NCBI RefSeq assembly: GCF_034314165.1
Contig: NZ_JAVIWK010000001.1
Span: forward strand, 6,835,001-6,899,000
Length of the DNA: 64,000 bases
Source: Pseudomonas sp. Bout1
Lineage (GTDB): Bacteria; Pseudomonadota; Gammaproteobacteria; Pseudomonadales; Pseudomonadaceae
Direction of reading: 5' to 3'
Shown: positions 45,214-53,368 of the stretch, in pieces
Numbering within the stretch: the stretch's first letter is position 1
Layout: each line of letters begins with the position of its first letter
Translations under genes and position numbers: made by a program
The notes under the pieces: generated by a model
What the model saw: only the letters and a program-made list of their open reading frames with translations
Database searches by the model: none
What the model was told of the DNA's origin: nothing

Positions 45214-45303
45214 CTGTGGGAGCTGGCTTGCCTGCGATAACAGTGCATCAGCCAATGAAGATGGCAACTGACAGATCGCTATCGCAGGCAAGCCAGCTCC
45301 CAC
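45214..45303. repeat. REP doublet after rccR
   Basis: CTGTGGGAGCTGGCTTGCCTGCGAT and the inverted copy ATCGCAGGCAAGCCAGCTCCCACA, just past the rccR stop codon. Confidence 0.9.
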
Positions 45304-45327
45304 ATTTTGACCGAGTATGCCCGTGAG

Positions 45328-46194
45328 TCAGTCGTCGAGGGCCTTGACCGACTTGGGCGACAACCGAAGGCTGCGCAAGCTGCGCTTGACGCTCTTGAGG
45401 TGGTTGACCAGGCTCGGGCCGCGCGCCATGGCCACGCCCATGGCCAGCACGTCGATCACCACCAGGTGGGCGATACGCGAGGTCAGCGGGGTGTAGATCT
45501 CGGTGTCTTCGTGCACATCGATCGCCAGGTTGACGGTCGACAGCTCCGCCAATGGCGTTTGGCTGGGGCACAGGGTAATCAGGGTTGCGCCGCTTTCACG
45601 CACCAGGTTGGCGGTGATCAGCAGGTCCTTGGAGCGGCCGGACTGGGAAATGCAGATGGCTACGTCGCTGGGCTTCAACGTCACCGCCGACATCGCCTGC
45701 ATGTGCGGGTCGCTATAGGCCGCCGCGGTCAGCAGCAAACGGAAGAACTTGTGCTGGGCGTCCGCCGCCACCGCGCCCGACGCACCGAAACCGTAGAACT
45801 CCACGCGCTGGGCCTGGGACATGGCGGTCACGGCTTTTTGCAGCTCCACCGGGTCAAGCTTTTCCCGCACTTCCATCAGGGTGTGCAGGGTGGTGTCGAA
45901 AATTTTCAGGCTGTAGTCGGCGACGGAATCGTCTTCGTGAATCGCAAACTGGCCAAAGCTCGCACCCGCTGCCAGGCTCTGGGCCAGCTTGAGCTTCAAG
46001 TCCTGGAACCCGGAGCAACCAATGGCGCGGCAGAAACGCACGATGGTCGGCTCGCTGATGCCCACGCTGTGGGCCAGGTCGGCCATGGAACTGTGCATCA
46101 CAGCCGCAGGGTCAAGCAGCACGTGATCGGCAACCTTGAGTTCCGATTTGCGTAACAGGTGGCGCGACTGGGCGATATGTTGCAACAGGTTCAA
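45328..46194 (-). CDS. rccR: RpiR-family regulator of carbon metabolism (RccR)
   Basis: 288 residues: HTH_6 domain (about 1-75, MADLAHSVGISEPTIVRFCRAIGCSGFQDLKLKLAQ) and a SIS sugar-phosphate domain (about 125-255, VEFYGFGASGAVAADAQHKFFRL and ICISQSGRSKDLL). It is a HexR paralogue; in P. fluorescens the protein at this locus, RccR, senses KDPG and controls pyruvate metabolism, gluconeogenesis and the glyoxylate shunt (established in the literature, recalled). Position beside pyc genes supports that identity rather than HexR, which is normally beside zwf. A perfect palindrome 46 bp upstream is probably its own operator. Confidence 0.82.
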   Translation of the reverse strand: MNLLQHIAQSRHLLRKSELKVADHVLLDPAAVMHSSMADLAHSVGISEPTIVRFCRAIGCSGFQDLKLKLAQSLAAGASFGQFAIHEDDSVADYSLKIFDTTLHTLMEVREKLDPVELQKAVTAMSQAQRVEFYGFGASGAVAADAQHKFFRLLLTAAAYSDPHMQAMSAVTLKPSDVAICISQSGRSKDLLITANLVRESGATLITLCPSQTPLAELSTVNLAIDVHEDTEIYTPLTSRIAHLVVIDVLAMGVAMARGPSLVNHLKSVKRSLRSLRLSPKSVKALDD

Positions 46195-46239
46195 AGGGCT
46201 GGACTCTTGTTATTGGCAGACGCCAGGGATGTAGCAAGC

Positions 46240-46256
46240 TTGTAGTTATACTACAA
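46240..46256. promoter_or_regulatory. RccR-type operator palindrome
   Basis: TTGTAGT-TAT-ACTACAA: perfect 7-bp arms around a 3-bp spacer, 46 bp upstream of rccR. It fits the TGTAGT/ACTACA pattern I recall for RccR sites and suggests autoregulation. Confidence 0.7.
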
Positions 46257-46356
46257 GAATTACCGATTTGCCCGTTCGATGCATCACTTAATCACGCTGC
46301 TGCCCGCTGAATCAGCGGGCAGGCTCGATGTAGCCCCGCGAGCGGCTTGGGCTCAA

Positions 46357-49230
46357 CTACGGAATATCTGCATTTTTTCGTAACAAATCCGCCAGGCCAT
46401 CCGCTTCCATCGGCCGACTGATCAAATAGCCCTGCACCTCGTCGCAGTGTTCGGCCCGCAGGAAATCCAGCTGCTGCTGATCTTCCACGCCCTCGGCCAC
46501 CACCTTGAGCGACAGCCCGTGGGCCATGGCGATGATTGCGCGGGTGATCGAGGCATCTTCGCGGCCCTGGCCGAGGCCGCGGATAAAGGTCTGGTCGATC
46601 TTCACGTAATCCACAGGGATGCGCTTGAGGTAGCTGAGGGACGAGTAGCCGGTGCCGAAATCATCGATGGCCAGCTTCACCCCCAGGTCGCGCAGTTGCT
46701 GGAAGGTCAAAATGATGTGCTCGACACTGTCCAGCAGTTGGCTTTCGGTCAGCTCCAGTTCCAGGTACTGCGGGTCCAGACCGGTTTCTTCCAGCACCTG
46801 GCGCACCAGGCTCACCAACTTGCCCTGGCGCAACTGGTGCACCGACAGGTTGACCGACACACGAATCGGCTCCAGCCCCTGGCGCTGCCATTCACAGGCT
46901 TGCCAGCAGGCCTGGCGCAACACGAACTCACCCAGCGGCACGATCAAGCCGGTTTCTTCGGCCAGCCCGATAAAGTCACCGGGCGGCACCATGCCCCACT
47001 GCGGATGTTCCCAGCGTATCAACGCCTCAGCGGCATTCAGCTTGCCATTGGCCAGGCACAGCTTGGGTTGGTAGAACACCGTGAGCTGGCGCTCTTCAAT
47101 CGCCTTGCGCAGGTGGTTCTCCAGCTGCAAACGCTCCAGGGTGCTGGCTTGCAGGCTGTCGGTATAGAACTGGAAGTTGTTGCCGCCCAGATGCTTGGCG
47201 TGCTGCATGGCTATGTTCGACTGGCTGACCAGTGCGGATATTTCCCGCGCATTGTCGGGCAGCAAGCTGACGCCCATCGAGGCGCTGACCACCAGCTCGT
47301 GCCCCTCCACCGTCACCGGCACCCGCAACTTGGCCAGCAGCCGCGTGGCCACCCGCGCCAGGCTCGACAGGTTGCCGTAGGCGTCGAACAACACGGCAAA
47401 TTCATCCCCCGACAGGCGCGCAATGGTGTCGGCCTCGGGCAGCGCATTGATCAGGCGGCGGGCCATCTTCTGCAATAACTGGTCGGCCACTTCATGGCCG
47501 AGGCTGTCGTTGAGCAACTTGAAACGGTCCAGGTTGATGTGCAGCAGGGCCAGGCTGCGGCCGCCCTGGCGTACCCGCTGATGGGCTTCGCGCAGGCGTT
47601 CGCGGAACAGCGAGCGGTTGGCCAGACCGGTCAATTCGTCGTAATGCGTGAGGTAGCGCATGCGCTCCTCGGATTCGCGCCGCGCGGACAAATCAGCGAA
47701 GAAGCCCACGATATGGCTTACGTTTCCCCGAATATCGCGCACCACATTCAATTGCAGCCATTGTGGGTACAGTTCACCGTTCTTGCGGGTTTCCACCAGC
47801 TCGCCCTGCCAGGTGCCGTGGCTGAGAAGCGCCTGACGGATCACCGGAAAGTGGCGCCGTGCGTCGCGACTGCTGGGCAGCTCGACGACATTACGGCCGA
47901 TCATGTCGTCAATGTCGAAGCCGGTGACGCGGCTGAACGCCTGGTTGACCGCTACCAGCACGTAGCCCGGGTCCAGGATCACAATGCCTTCGCTGGCCGC
48001 CTCGAATACCGTCGATGCCAGTCGTTGCTGCTCCTCCAGCACTTTGCCCGCACTGATATCCCGGCGGGTGCCGAGCATCCGCGTAACACGCCCACTTGGC
48101 GAGCGCTCCACGGCGCGGCCACGGTCCTGAATCCACACCCAATGGCCAGCACCATGGCGCACCCGGTATTCCACCAGGTAGTCCTCGCTGCGGCCTTTAA
48201 GGTGCTCCACCAGCGCGCGCTTGAGCAGCGGCAAGTCGTCCGGGTGCAACCGCGGCTTCAGATGACTGAGCATCGCCGTGACGTATTCCGGCTCAAGGCC
48301 AAACAACTCCTTGAGTTGGGTGTGGTGGACCTCGTCGGTTTGCAGGTTCCAGTCCCACAGGCCCAACTCGCTGGCCTGCAATGCCATCGCCAGGCGCGCT
48401 TCGCTTTTGCTCAGGGCCAGGCTGGCGGCATCAAGCTCCTGGCTGCGCTGATCGACGCGGTGTTGCAGGCCGATCTGCGCTTCGCGCAGTTCCCGCTCGA
48501 CCTGGCGCCGCTGCTCCACTTCGCGCACCAGCTCCTGGTTAAGCTGGGCGCTGCGCTGCTGCACTTGCTGCAAATGCTCGATCAGCGCCTGGTTCTGGAA
48601 GCGCCGCAGCAACCCGCGTTGAATCAGGCGATTGACCTGCCACGCCACCAGGCTCAGGGATGCCAGCAAAATCAGGCCCAAAAAGCCCCAACCCTGCTGC
48701 TGCGGGTCGCCGCTCCAGAATAAATAGAGGATGGCCGGCACCAGGCAGGGCACGGCAAACGACAGGAACGCCGGCAGGCTGACGGCGTAGGCAACGCTGG
48801 CGGACAAGGTCGCCGCACCCAGCAGGCCGAATACCCAGGCCTGTTGCGCAAAACTGTCTACCGGCACCAGGGCAATGGCGGCGCTGGCCAACGTCAGGCC
48901 ACTGACCGCCGAGCCGAGCATGAACATGCGCCGCCAGATCGGCTGCGCCTGGCGGCTCGGCATCGCCGAGTCAAACGCCGCCACCTGAATCACTCGCAAG
49001 GCCACCAGCGCCAGCAGCCACACCAGCCAGATACTGTCCAGCAGGTAACGCGGCGGGCTCCAGAGCAACCAGGCGCAGACCAGTCCGTTCACCAGCATTA
49101 ACAAGGTAGGCAGCAGGGAGCCCTGGTAAAGCAGGCGCGTGCGCTCGACCGCCATTTCCATGGCGTACTGTTTGCGGATAACCTGCGCCGGCGCCAACGA
49201 AGGGCCAGCCAGGTCGATGCTAAGGGTCAT
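46357..49230 (-). CDS. Membrane PAS-GGDEF-EAL cyclic-di-GMP protein
   Basis: 957-residue c-di-GMP turnover protein. N-terminal region with several membrane helices (about 35-185), a coiled coil with many Gln and Glu (about 200-270), two PAS domains (about 280-400 and 405-525, e.g. SELGLWDWNLQTDEVHHT and VAVNQAFSRVTGFDIDDMIG), a GGDEF domain with SGDEF near 607 and an intact EAL domain with Glu735 (AEALIRWEHP) and DDFGTGYSSLSYLKRIPVDYVKIDQTFI. All EAL catalytic motifs are present, so phosphodiesterase activity is likely; the altered GGDEF may be weak or regulatory. Start at 49230 places the first helix normally; a 136-codon upstream extension was discarded. Confidence 0.92.
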   Translation of the reverse strand: MTLSIDLAGPSLAPAQVIRKQYAMEMAVERTRLLYQGSLLPTLLMLVNGLVCAWLLWSPPRYLLDSIWLVWLLALVALRVIQVAAFDSAMPSRQAQPIWRRMFMLGSAVSGLTLASAAIALVPVDSFAQQAWVFGLLGAATLSASVAYAVSLPAFLSFAVPCLVPAILYLFWSGDPQQQGWGFLGLILLASLSLVAWQVNRLIQRGLLRRFQNQALIEHLQQVQQRSAQLNQELVREVEQRRQVERELREAQIGLQHRVDQRSQELDAASLALSKSEARLAMALQASELGLWDWNLQTDEVHHTQLKELFGLEPEYVTAMLSHLKPRLHPDDLPLLKRALVEHLKGRSEDYLVEYRVRHGAGHWVWIQDRGRAVERSPSGRVTRMLGTRRDISAGKVLEEQQRLASTVFEAASEGIVILDPGYVLVAVNQAFSRVTGFDIDDMIGRNVVELPSSRDARRHFPVIRQALLSHGTWQGELVETRKNGELYPQWLQLNVVRDIRGNVSHIVGFFADLSARRESEERMRYLTHYDELTGLANRSLFRERLREAHQRVRQGGRSLALLHINLDRFKLLNDSLGHEVADQLLQKMARRLINALPEADTIARLSGDEFAVLFDAYGNLSSLARVATRLLAKLRVPVTVEGHELVVSASMGVSLLPDNAREISALVSQSNIAMQHAKHLGGNNFQFYTDSLQASTLERLQLENHLRKAIEERQLTVFYQPKLCLANGKLNAAEALIRWEHPQWGMVPPGDFIGLAEETGLIVPLGEFVLRQACWQACEWQRQGLEPIRVSVNLSVHQLRQGKLVSLVRQVLEETGLDPQYLELELTESQLLDSVEHIILTFQQLRDLGVKLAIDDFGTGYSSLSYLKRIPVDYVKIDQTFIRGLGQGREDASITRAIIAMAHGLSLKVVAEGVEDQQQLDFLRAEHCDEVQGYLISRPMEADGLADLLRKNADIP

Positions 49231-49509
49231 AGGCAGTGTTCTTATAATGGTGAGCCCGAAACGTGCACGGAGCATACACAAGCAAGTGCCTGGGCCAAAC
49301 TGCTCCACGTCATAAAAATATCGCAATAATTGCCCGCAAACCTTGGAGCCAGACAGCTTGAGTGAGACGGGGCGCGGGCTGCAGCGCTTGACCGACCGGT
49401 CATCACCGTGAACAGATTTGCGGCTTATCAAATATCCTGGCTGAAATTTTCCCGTGACCATCCGGCATTGGCATTTGCCCGACTCCCCCTGGCACCCTAG
49501 AATGCGCCG
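49231..49509. other. Divergent promoter region between the EAL gene and uvrD
   Basis: 279 bp. On the minus strand TATAAG at about 49243 is a -10 candidate very close to the EAL gene start. I searched for a LexA box before uvrD and saw no convincing CTG-N10-CAG site. Confidence 0.35.
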
Positions 49510-51693
49510 ATGCGCGATGATCTCTCCCTTTTGCTGAACTCCCTCAACGATGCCCAACGCCAGGCCGTAGCCGCCCCCGTTGGCCGTCAGTTGGTCCTGG
49601 CCGGTGCTGGCTCCGGTAAAACCCGAGTGCTGGTGCACCGTATCGCCTGGTTGATCCAGGTTGAGAACGCTTCACCTCATTCCATCCTGTCGGTGACCTT
49701 CACCAACAAGGCCGCTGCCGAGATGCGCCATCGCATCGAGCAGTTGATGGGTATCAGCCCGGCCGGCATGTGGGTGGGCACCTTCCACGGCCTGGCGCAC
49801 CGCCTGTTGCGGGCCCATTGGCAGGAAGCCGGCCTGGCCCAGACCTTCCAGATTCTCGACAGCGACGACCAGCAACGGCTGGTCAAGCGGGTGATCCGCG
49901 AGCTGGGCCTGGATGAACAACGCTGGCCGGTCCGCCAGGCCCAGTGGTTTATCAATGGCCAGAAAGATGAAGGCCTGCGCCCGCAACATATCCAGGCCAG
50001 CGGCGACCTGTTCCTGGCCACCATGCGCAGCATTTATGAAGCCTATGAAGCGGCCTGCCAGCGCGCCGGCGTCATCGACTTCTCCGAGCTGCTGCTGCGC
50101 GCCCTCGACCTGTGGCGCGACAACCCGGGCTTGCTGGCGCACTACCAGAAACGTTTCCGCCACGTCCTGGTGGACGAATTCCAGGACACCAACGCCGTGC
50201 AGTACGCCTGGTTGCGCCTGCTGGCCAAAGGCGGCGACAGCCTGATGGTGGTGGGCGATGACGACCAGTCGATCTACGGCTGGCGCGGCGCGAAAATCGA
50301 GAACATCTACCAGTACAGCGACGATTTCCCAGACGCCGAAACCATCCGCCTGGAGCAGAACTACCGCTCCACTGCCGGGATCCTCAAGGCCGCCAACGCC
50401 TTGATCGCCAACAACACCGGGCGCCTGGGCAAAGAACTGTGGACCGACGGCGGCGAAGGCGAGGCGATCAACCTGTACGCCGCCTTCAACGAGCACGATG
50501 AAGCGCGCTACGTGGTGGAAACCATTGAAAGCGCCCTGAAAACCGGCCTGGCCCGCAGCGATATCGCGATTCTTTACCGCTCCAACGCCCAATCGCGGGT
50601 ATTGGAAGAAGCCTTGCTGCGCGAGCGCATTCCGTACCGCATCTATGGCGGCCAGCGCTTCTTCGAACGCGCCGAAATCAAGAACGCCATGGCCTACCTG
50701 CGCTTGCTGGAAGGTCGCGGCAACGATGCGGCGCTGGAGCGGGTGATCAACGTGCCGGCCCGTGGCATTGGTGAAAAGACTGTCGAGGCGATTCGCGACC
50801 ACGCGCGCCACAGCGATGTGTCGATGTGGGAAGCGATGCGCCTGCTGATCGCCAACAAGGGCCTGACCGGCCGTGCAGCCGGCGCCCTGGGCGGGTTTGT
50901 CGAGCTGATCGAGAACCTGGCCGCCAAGTGCATGGAGATGCCCCTGCACCTGATGACCCAGACCGTGATCGAGCAGTCCGGCCTGATCGCGTACCACGAA
51001 GCGGAAAAAGGCGAAAAAGGCCAGGCCCGGGTAGAAAACCTTGAGGAACTGGTCAGCGCCGCGCGTGCGTTCGAAAACAACGAAGAAGACGAAGACCTGA
51101 CGCCACTGGCGGCATTCCTCGGCCACGCGTCTTTGGAAGCCGGCGACACCCAGGCCGACGAGCATGAAGACAGCATCCAGCTGATGACCTTGCACAGCGC
51201 CAAGGGCCTGGAATTCCCGTACGTGTTCCTGGTGGGCATGGAAGAAGGCTTGTTCCCTCACAAGATGAGCCTGGAAGAGCCCGGCCGCCTCGAAGAGGAA
51301 CGCCGCCTGGCCTATGTAGGCATCACCCGGGCCATGCAGAACCTGGTGATGACCTACGCCGAAACCCGGCGCCTGTACGGTAGCGAGACCTACAACAAGG
51401 TGTCGCGCTTCGTACGTGAGGTGCCGAAAGGGCTGATTCAGGAAGTACGCCTGTCCAACAGCGTCAGCCGACCGTTCGGCGGCGGCCAGCAGCAGAACTC
51501 CAGCAGCATGTTTGCCGGTTCGGAAATCCCCGAGACGCCGTTCAGCCTTGGCCAGCAGGTCAAGCATGCGATCTTCGGCGAAGGTGTGATCCTCAACTTC
51601 GAAGGCGCCGGTGCCCAGGCCCGGGTGCAGGTGAACTTCGCCGAAGGCAGCAAGTGGCTGATGATGGGCTACGCCAAGCTCGAAGCAATCTGA
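49510..51693 (+). CDS. uvrD: DNA helicase II UvrD
   Basis: Superfamily 1A 3'-5' helicase for nucleotide excision and mismatch repair. The 727 residues carry Walker A AGAGSGKT (31-38), motif Ia TFTNKAAAEMRHRI, Walker B VDEFQDTN (about 220), motif III VGDDDQSIYGWRGA, motif IV RLEQNYRS, motif V MTLHSAKGLEFPYVFL and motif VI VGITRA, plus the C-terminal tudor-like tail (KHAIFGEGVILNFEG). Length is that of the family. Confidence 0.97.
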   Translation: MRDDLSLLLNSLNDAQRQAVAAPVGRQLVLAGAGSGKTRVLVHRIAWLIQVENASPHSILSVTFTNKAAAEMRHRIEQLMGISPAGMWVGTFHGLAHRLLRAHWQEAGLAQTFQILDSDDQQRLVKRVIRELGLDEQRWPVRQAQWFINGQKDEGLRPQHIQASGDLFLATMRSIYEAYEAACQRAGVIDFSELLLRALDLWRDNPGLLAHYQKRFRHVLVDEFQDTNAVQYAWLRLLAKGGDSLMVVGDDDQSIYGWRGAKIENIYQYSDDFPDAETIRLEQNYRSTAGILKAANALIANNTGRLGKELWTDGGEGEAINLYAAFNEHDEARYVVETIESALKTGLARSDIAILYRSNAQSRVLEEALLRERIPYRIYGGQRFFERAEIKNAMAYLRLLEGRGNDAALERVINVPARGIGEKTVEAIRDHARHSDVSMWEAMRLLIANKGLTGRAAGALGGFVELIENLAAKCMEMPLHLMTQTVIEQSGLIAYHEAEKGEKGQARVENLEELVSAARAFENNEEDEDLTPLAAFLGHASLEAGDTQADEHEDSIQLMTLHSAKGLEFPYVFLVGMEEGLFPHKMSLEEPGRLEEERRLAYVGITRAMQNLVMTYAETRRLYGSETYNKVSRFVREVPKGLIQEVRLSNSVSRPFGGGQQQNSSSMFAGSEIPETPFSLGQQVKHAIFGEGVILNFEGAGAQARVQVNFAEGSKWLMMGYAKLEAI

Positions 51694-51884
51694 AACAAAT
51701 GTAGAACATGAAGGATGTTGCCCCGCCCTTGTATTTGGCAGCGGTGGGGCCAATATCTGTAATAAGTCCTACAGATGATTCGGTACTGGCCCTACGCAAA
51801 AGCCCGAAACACTCTGCCGCTAGCCACTGACATCACACCTGTGCAACATGGCGCGCGTGCAATCCACAAATGGGAATTCCCTTT

Positions 51885-52757
51885 ATGAAACGTTTTCTTA
51901 GCATCGCCATGGCGTTGTGCATCGGCCTGACGATGAGCCTCGACGCCAACGCCAAGCGCTTCGGTGGCGGCAAATCCATGGGTTCGGCGCCGAGCCACCA
52001 GACCAGCCAAATGGCCCCATCCGGCGGCGGCATGGGCGGCGCAGCTGCGACCGCTGGCGCTGCCGGTGCCGCAGGCGCTGCTGCCAAGGCTGGCGGTGCT
52101 TCGCGCTGGCTGGGCCCTCTGGCCGGTATCGCGGCCGGTGGCCTGCTCGCGTCCATGTTCATGGGCGGCGGCTTCCAGGGCATGCAGTTCTTCGACATCC
52201 TGATCATGGCGGTCATCGCCTTCCTGATCTTCCGCTTTATTGCCGCCCGTCGCCGCAAGCAGCAGGAGCACATGGCTCCAGCCGGCGCGCCGATGCAGCG
52301 TGAAGTGTTCGAGCAAAAGCCTGCCCTGAACTCGATGTTCGGTGGTTCGGCCGCACCTGCCGCCGCTCGCCCGGTGATCAACGCGCCAGCCTGGTTCAAC
52401 GAAGAGCGTTTCGTCGAAGCGGCCCGCAGCCACTTCCAGTCCCTGCAGCAACACTGGGACGCCAACGAAATGGACAAGATCGCCGAGTTCGTGACCCCGC
52501 AGCTGCTTGAGTTCCTCAAGCGCGAACGTGCTGACCTGGGTGACGGCTTCCAGTCGACCTACATCGAAGACCTGAAAGTGCAGCTTGAAGGTGTGGATGA
52601 CCGCGCCGACAAGACCATCGCCACCCTGACCTTCAGCGGCGTGTCGAAAACCTCGCGTTTCGACCAGGGCGAAGTGTTCAGCGAAAGCTGGAACATGGAA
52701 CGTCCACAGGGCGACAACCAGCCTTGGCTGGTCGCCGGTATCCGCCAGAACGGCTGA
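51885..52757 (+). CDS. Tim44-domain membrane-anchored protein
   Basis: 290 residues. Signal peptide about 1-24 (cut after ANA), the hallmark AKRFGGGKSMG, an Ala/Gly-rich low-complexity stretch, a membrane helix (about 103-122, FFDILIMAVIAFLIFRFIAA) and a C-terminal Tim44-like domain (about 165-288, FVEAARSHFQSLQQHWDANEMDKIAEFVTPQLLEFLK). Bacterial Tim44-like proteins have no settled function, but the domain binds membranes or proteins. The ATG at 51885 was chosen over one 15 bp upstream. A clear terminator follows. Confidence 0.88.
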   Translation: MKRFLSIAMALCIGLTMSLDANAKRFGGGKSMGSAPSHQTSQMAPSGGGMGGAAATAGAAGAAGAAAKAGGASRWLGPLAGIAAGGLLASMFMGGGFQGMQFFDILIMAVIAFLIFRFIAARRRKQQEHMAPAGAPMQREVFEQKPALNSMFGGSAAPAAARPVINAPAWFNEERFVEAARSHFQSLQQHWDANEMDKIAEFVTPQLLEFLKRERADLGDGFQSTYIEDLKVQLEGVDDRADKTIATLTFSGVSKTSRFDQGEVFSESWNMERPQGDNQPWLVAGIRQNG

Positions 52758-52784
52758 TCCCTGCACGCTTTGAGTGCGCTGTAA

Positions 52785-52814
52785 CAAAAACCCCGGACTT
52801 GTCCGGGGTTTTCT
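52785..52814 (+). terminator. Intrinsic terminator after the Tim44-domain gene
   Basis: AAAACCCCGGAC-TT-GTCCGGGGTTTT. The symmetric A/T flanks could let it act on both strands. Confidence 0.9.
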
Positions 52815-52893
52815 ATTTCACGGTTGCACTTATAGCGAGCTACTGTATAAAACGCCCCTATAAACCGCGCCATCTAGCAAGAGGATCCCGGCC

Positions 52894-53301
52894 GTGGAAG
52901 AAGTTATCGAACAATTGCGTGAAGCCAACGAACCGGTACCGGTTCCTCTGGAGCTGCCTGACGAAGACCAACTGGTGGAAATCGAGGAACAACTGTTCAT
53001 CGATATCCCGTTCGTCTTCCGTGAATTCCTGTTGACCGTCAGCGATGTGGTCTACGGCAGCCTGGAGCCGGTGACCGTCACCGACCCACAGTCCCACACC
53101 TACCTGCCAGACGTTGCCGCCAACGCCTGGGACGCCGGTGTTGACCGCAGCATGATCCCGATCTGCCAGGACGGCGACGACTACTACTGCGTCGAAGAAG
53201 ACGGCACCGTGGTGCTGTGGTCCGGCGAAGAAGAACTGGTCACCGAAGAAACCTGGGAATCGGTGTGGCACTGGGCACGGGACGTCTGGCTGGAAAGCTA
53301 A
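52894..53301 (+). CDS. SMI1/KNR4-family protein
   Basis: 135-residue, strongly acidic protein of the SMI1/KNR4 superfamily: LPDEDQLVEIEEQLFIDIPFVFREFLLTVSDV (about 20-51) is the family signature, followed by AWDAGVDRSMIPICQDGDDYYCVEEDGTVVLW. Many relatives are immunity proteins of contact-dependent or polymorphic toxin systems, but no toxin gene is beside it here, and a conserved housekeeping role is also possible. The start is GTG with AGAGGA 9 bp upstream. Confidence 0.82.
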   Translation: MEEVIEQLREANEPVPVPLELPDEDQLVEIEEQLFIDIPFVFREFLLTVSDVVYGSLEPVTVTDPQSHTYLPDVAANAWDAGVDRSMIPICQDGDDYYCVEEDGTVVLWSGEEELVTEETWESVWHWARDVWLES

Positions 53302-53307
53302 GACCCG

Positions 53308-53362
53308 TTACCTGTAGTGAGCGAGCTTGCTCGCGCCGGGCTGCGAAGCAGCCCCCCGCCGG
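53308..53362. repeat. REP singlet between converging genes
   Basis: GTAGTGAGCGAGCTTGCTCGCGC followed by the GGGCTGC-GAA-GCAGCCC hairpin, a common REP-associated structure in Pseudomonas. It may end both converging transcripts. Confidence 0.75.
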
Positions 53363-53368
53363 GCCCAC

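Noticed and set aside
49400..49509. LexA box upstream of uvrD
   Set aside because: No CTG-N10-CAG site with an A/T-rich centre was found close to the start.
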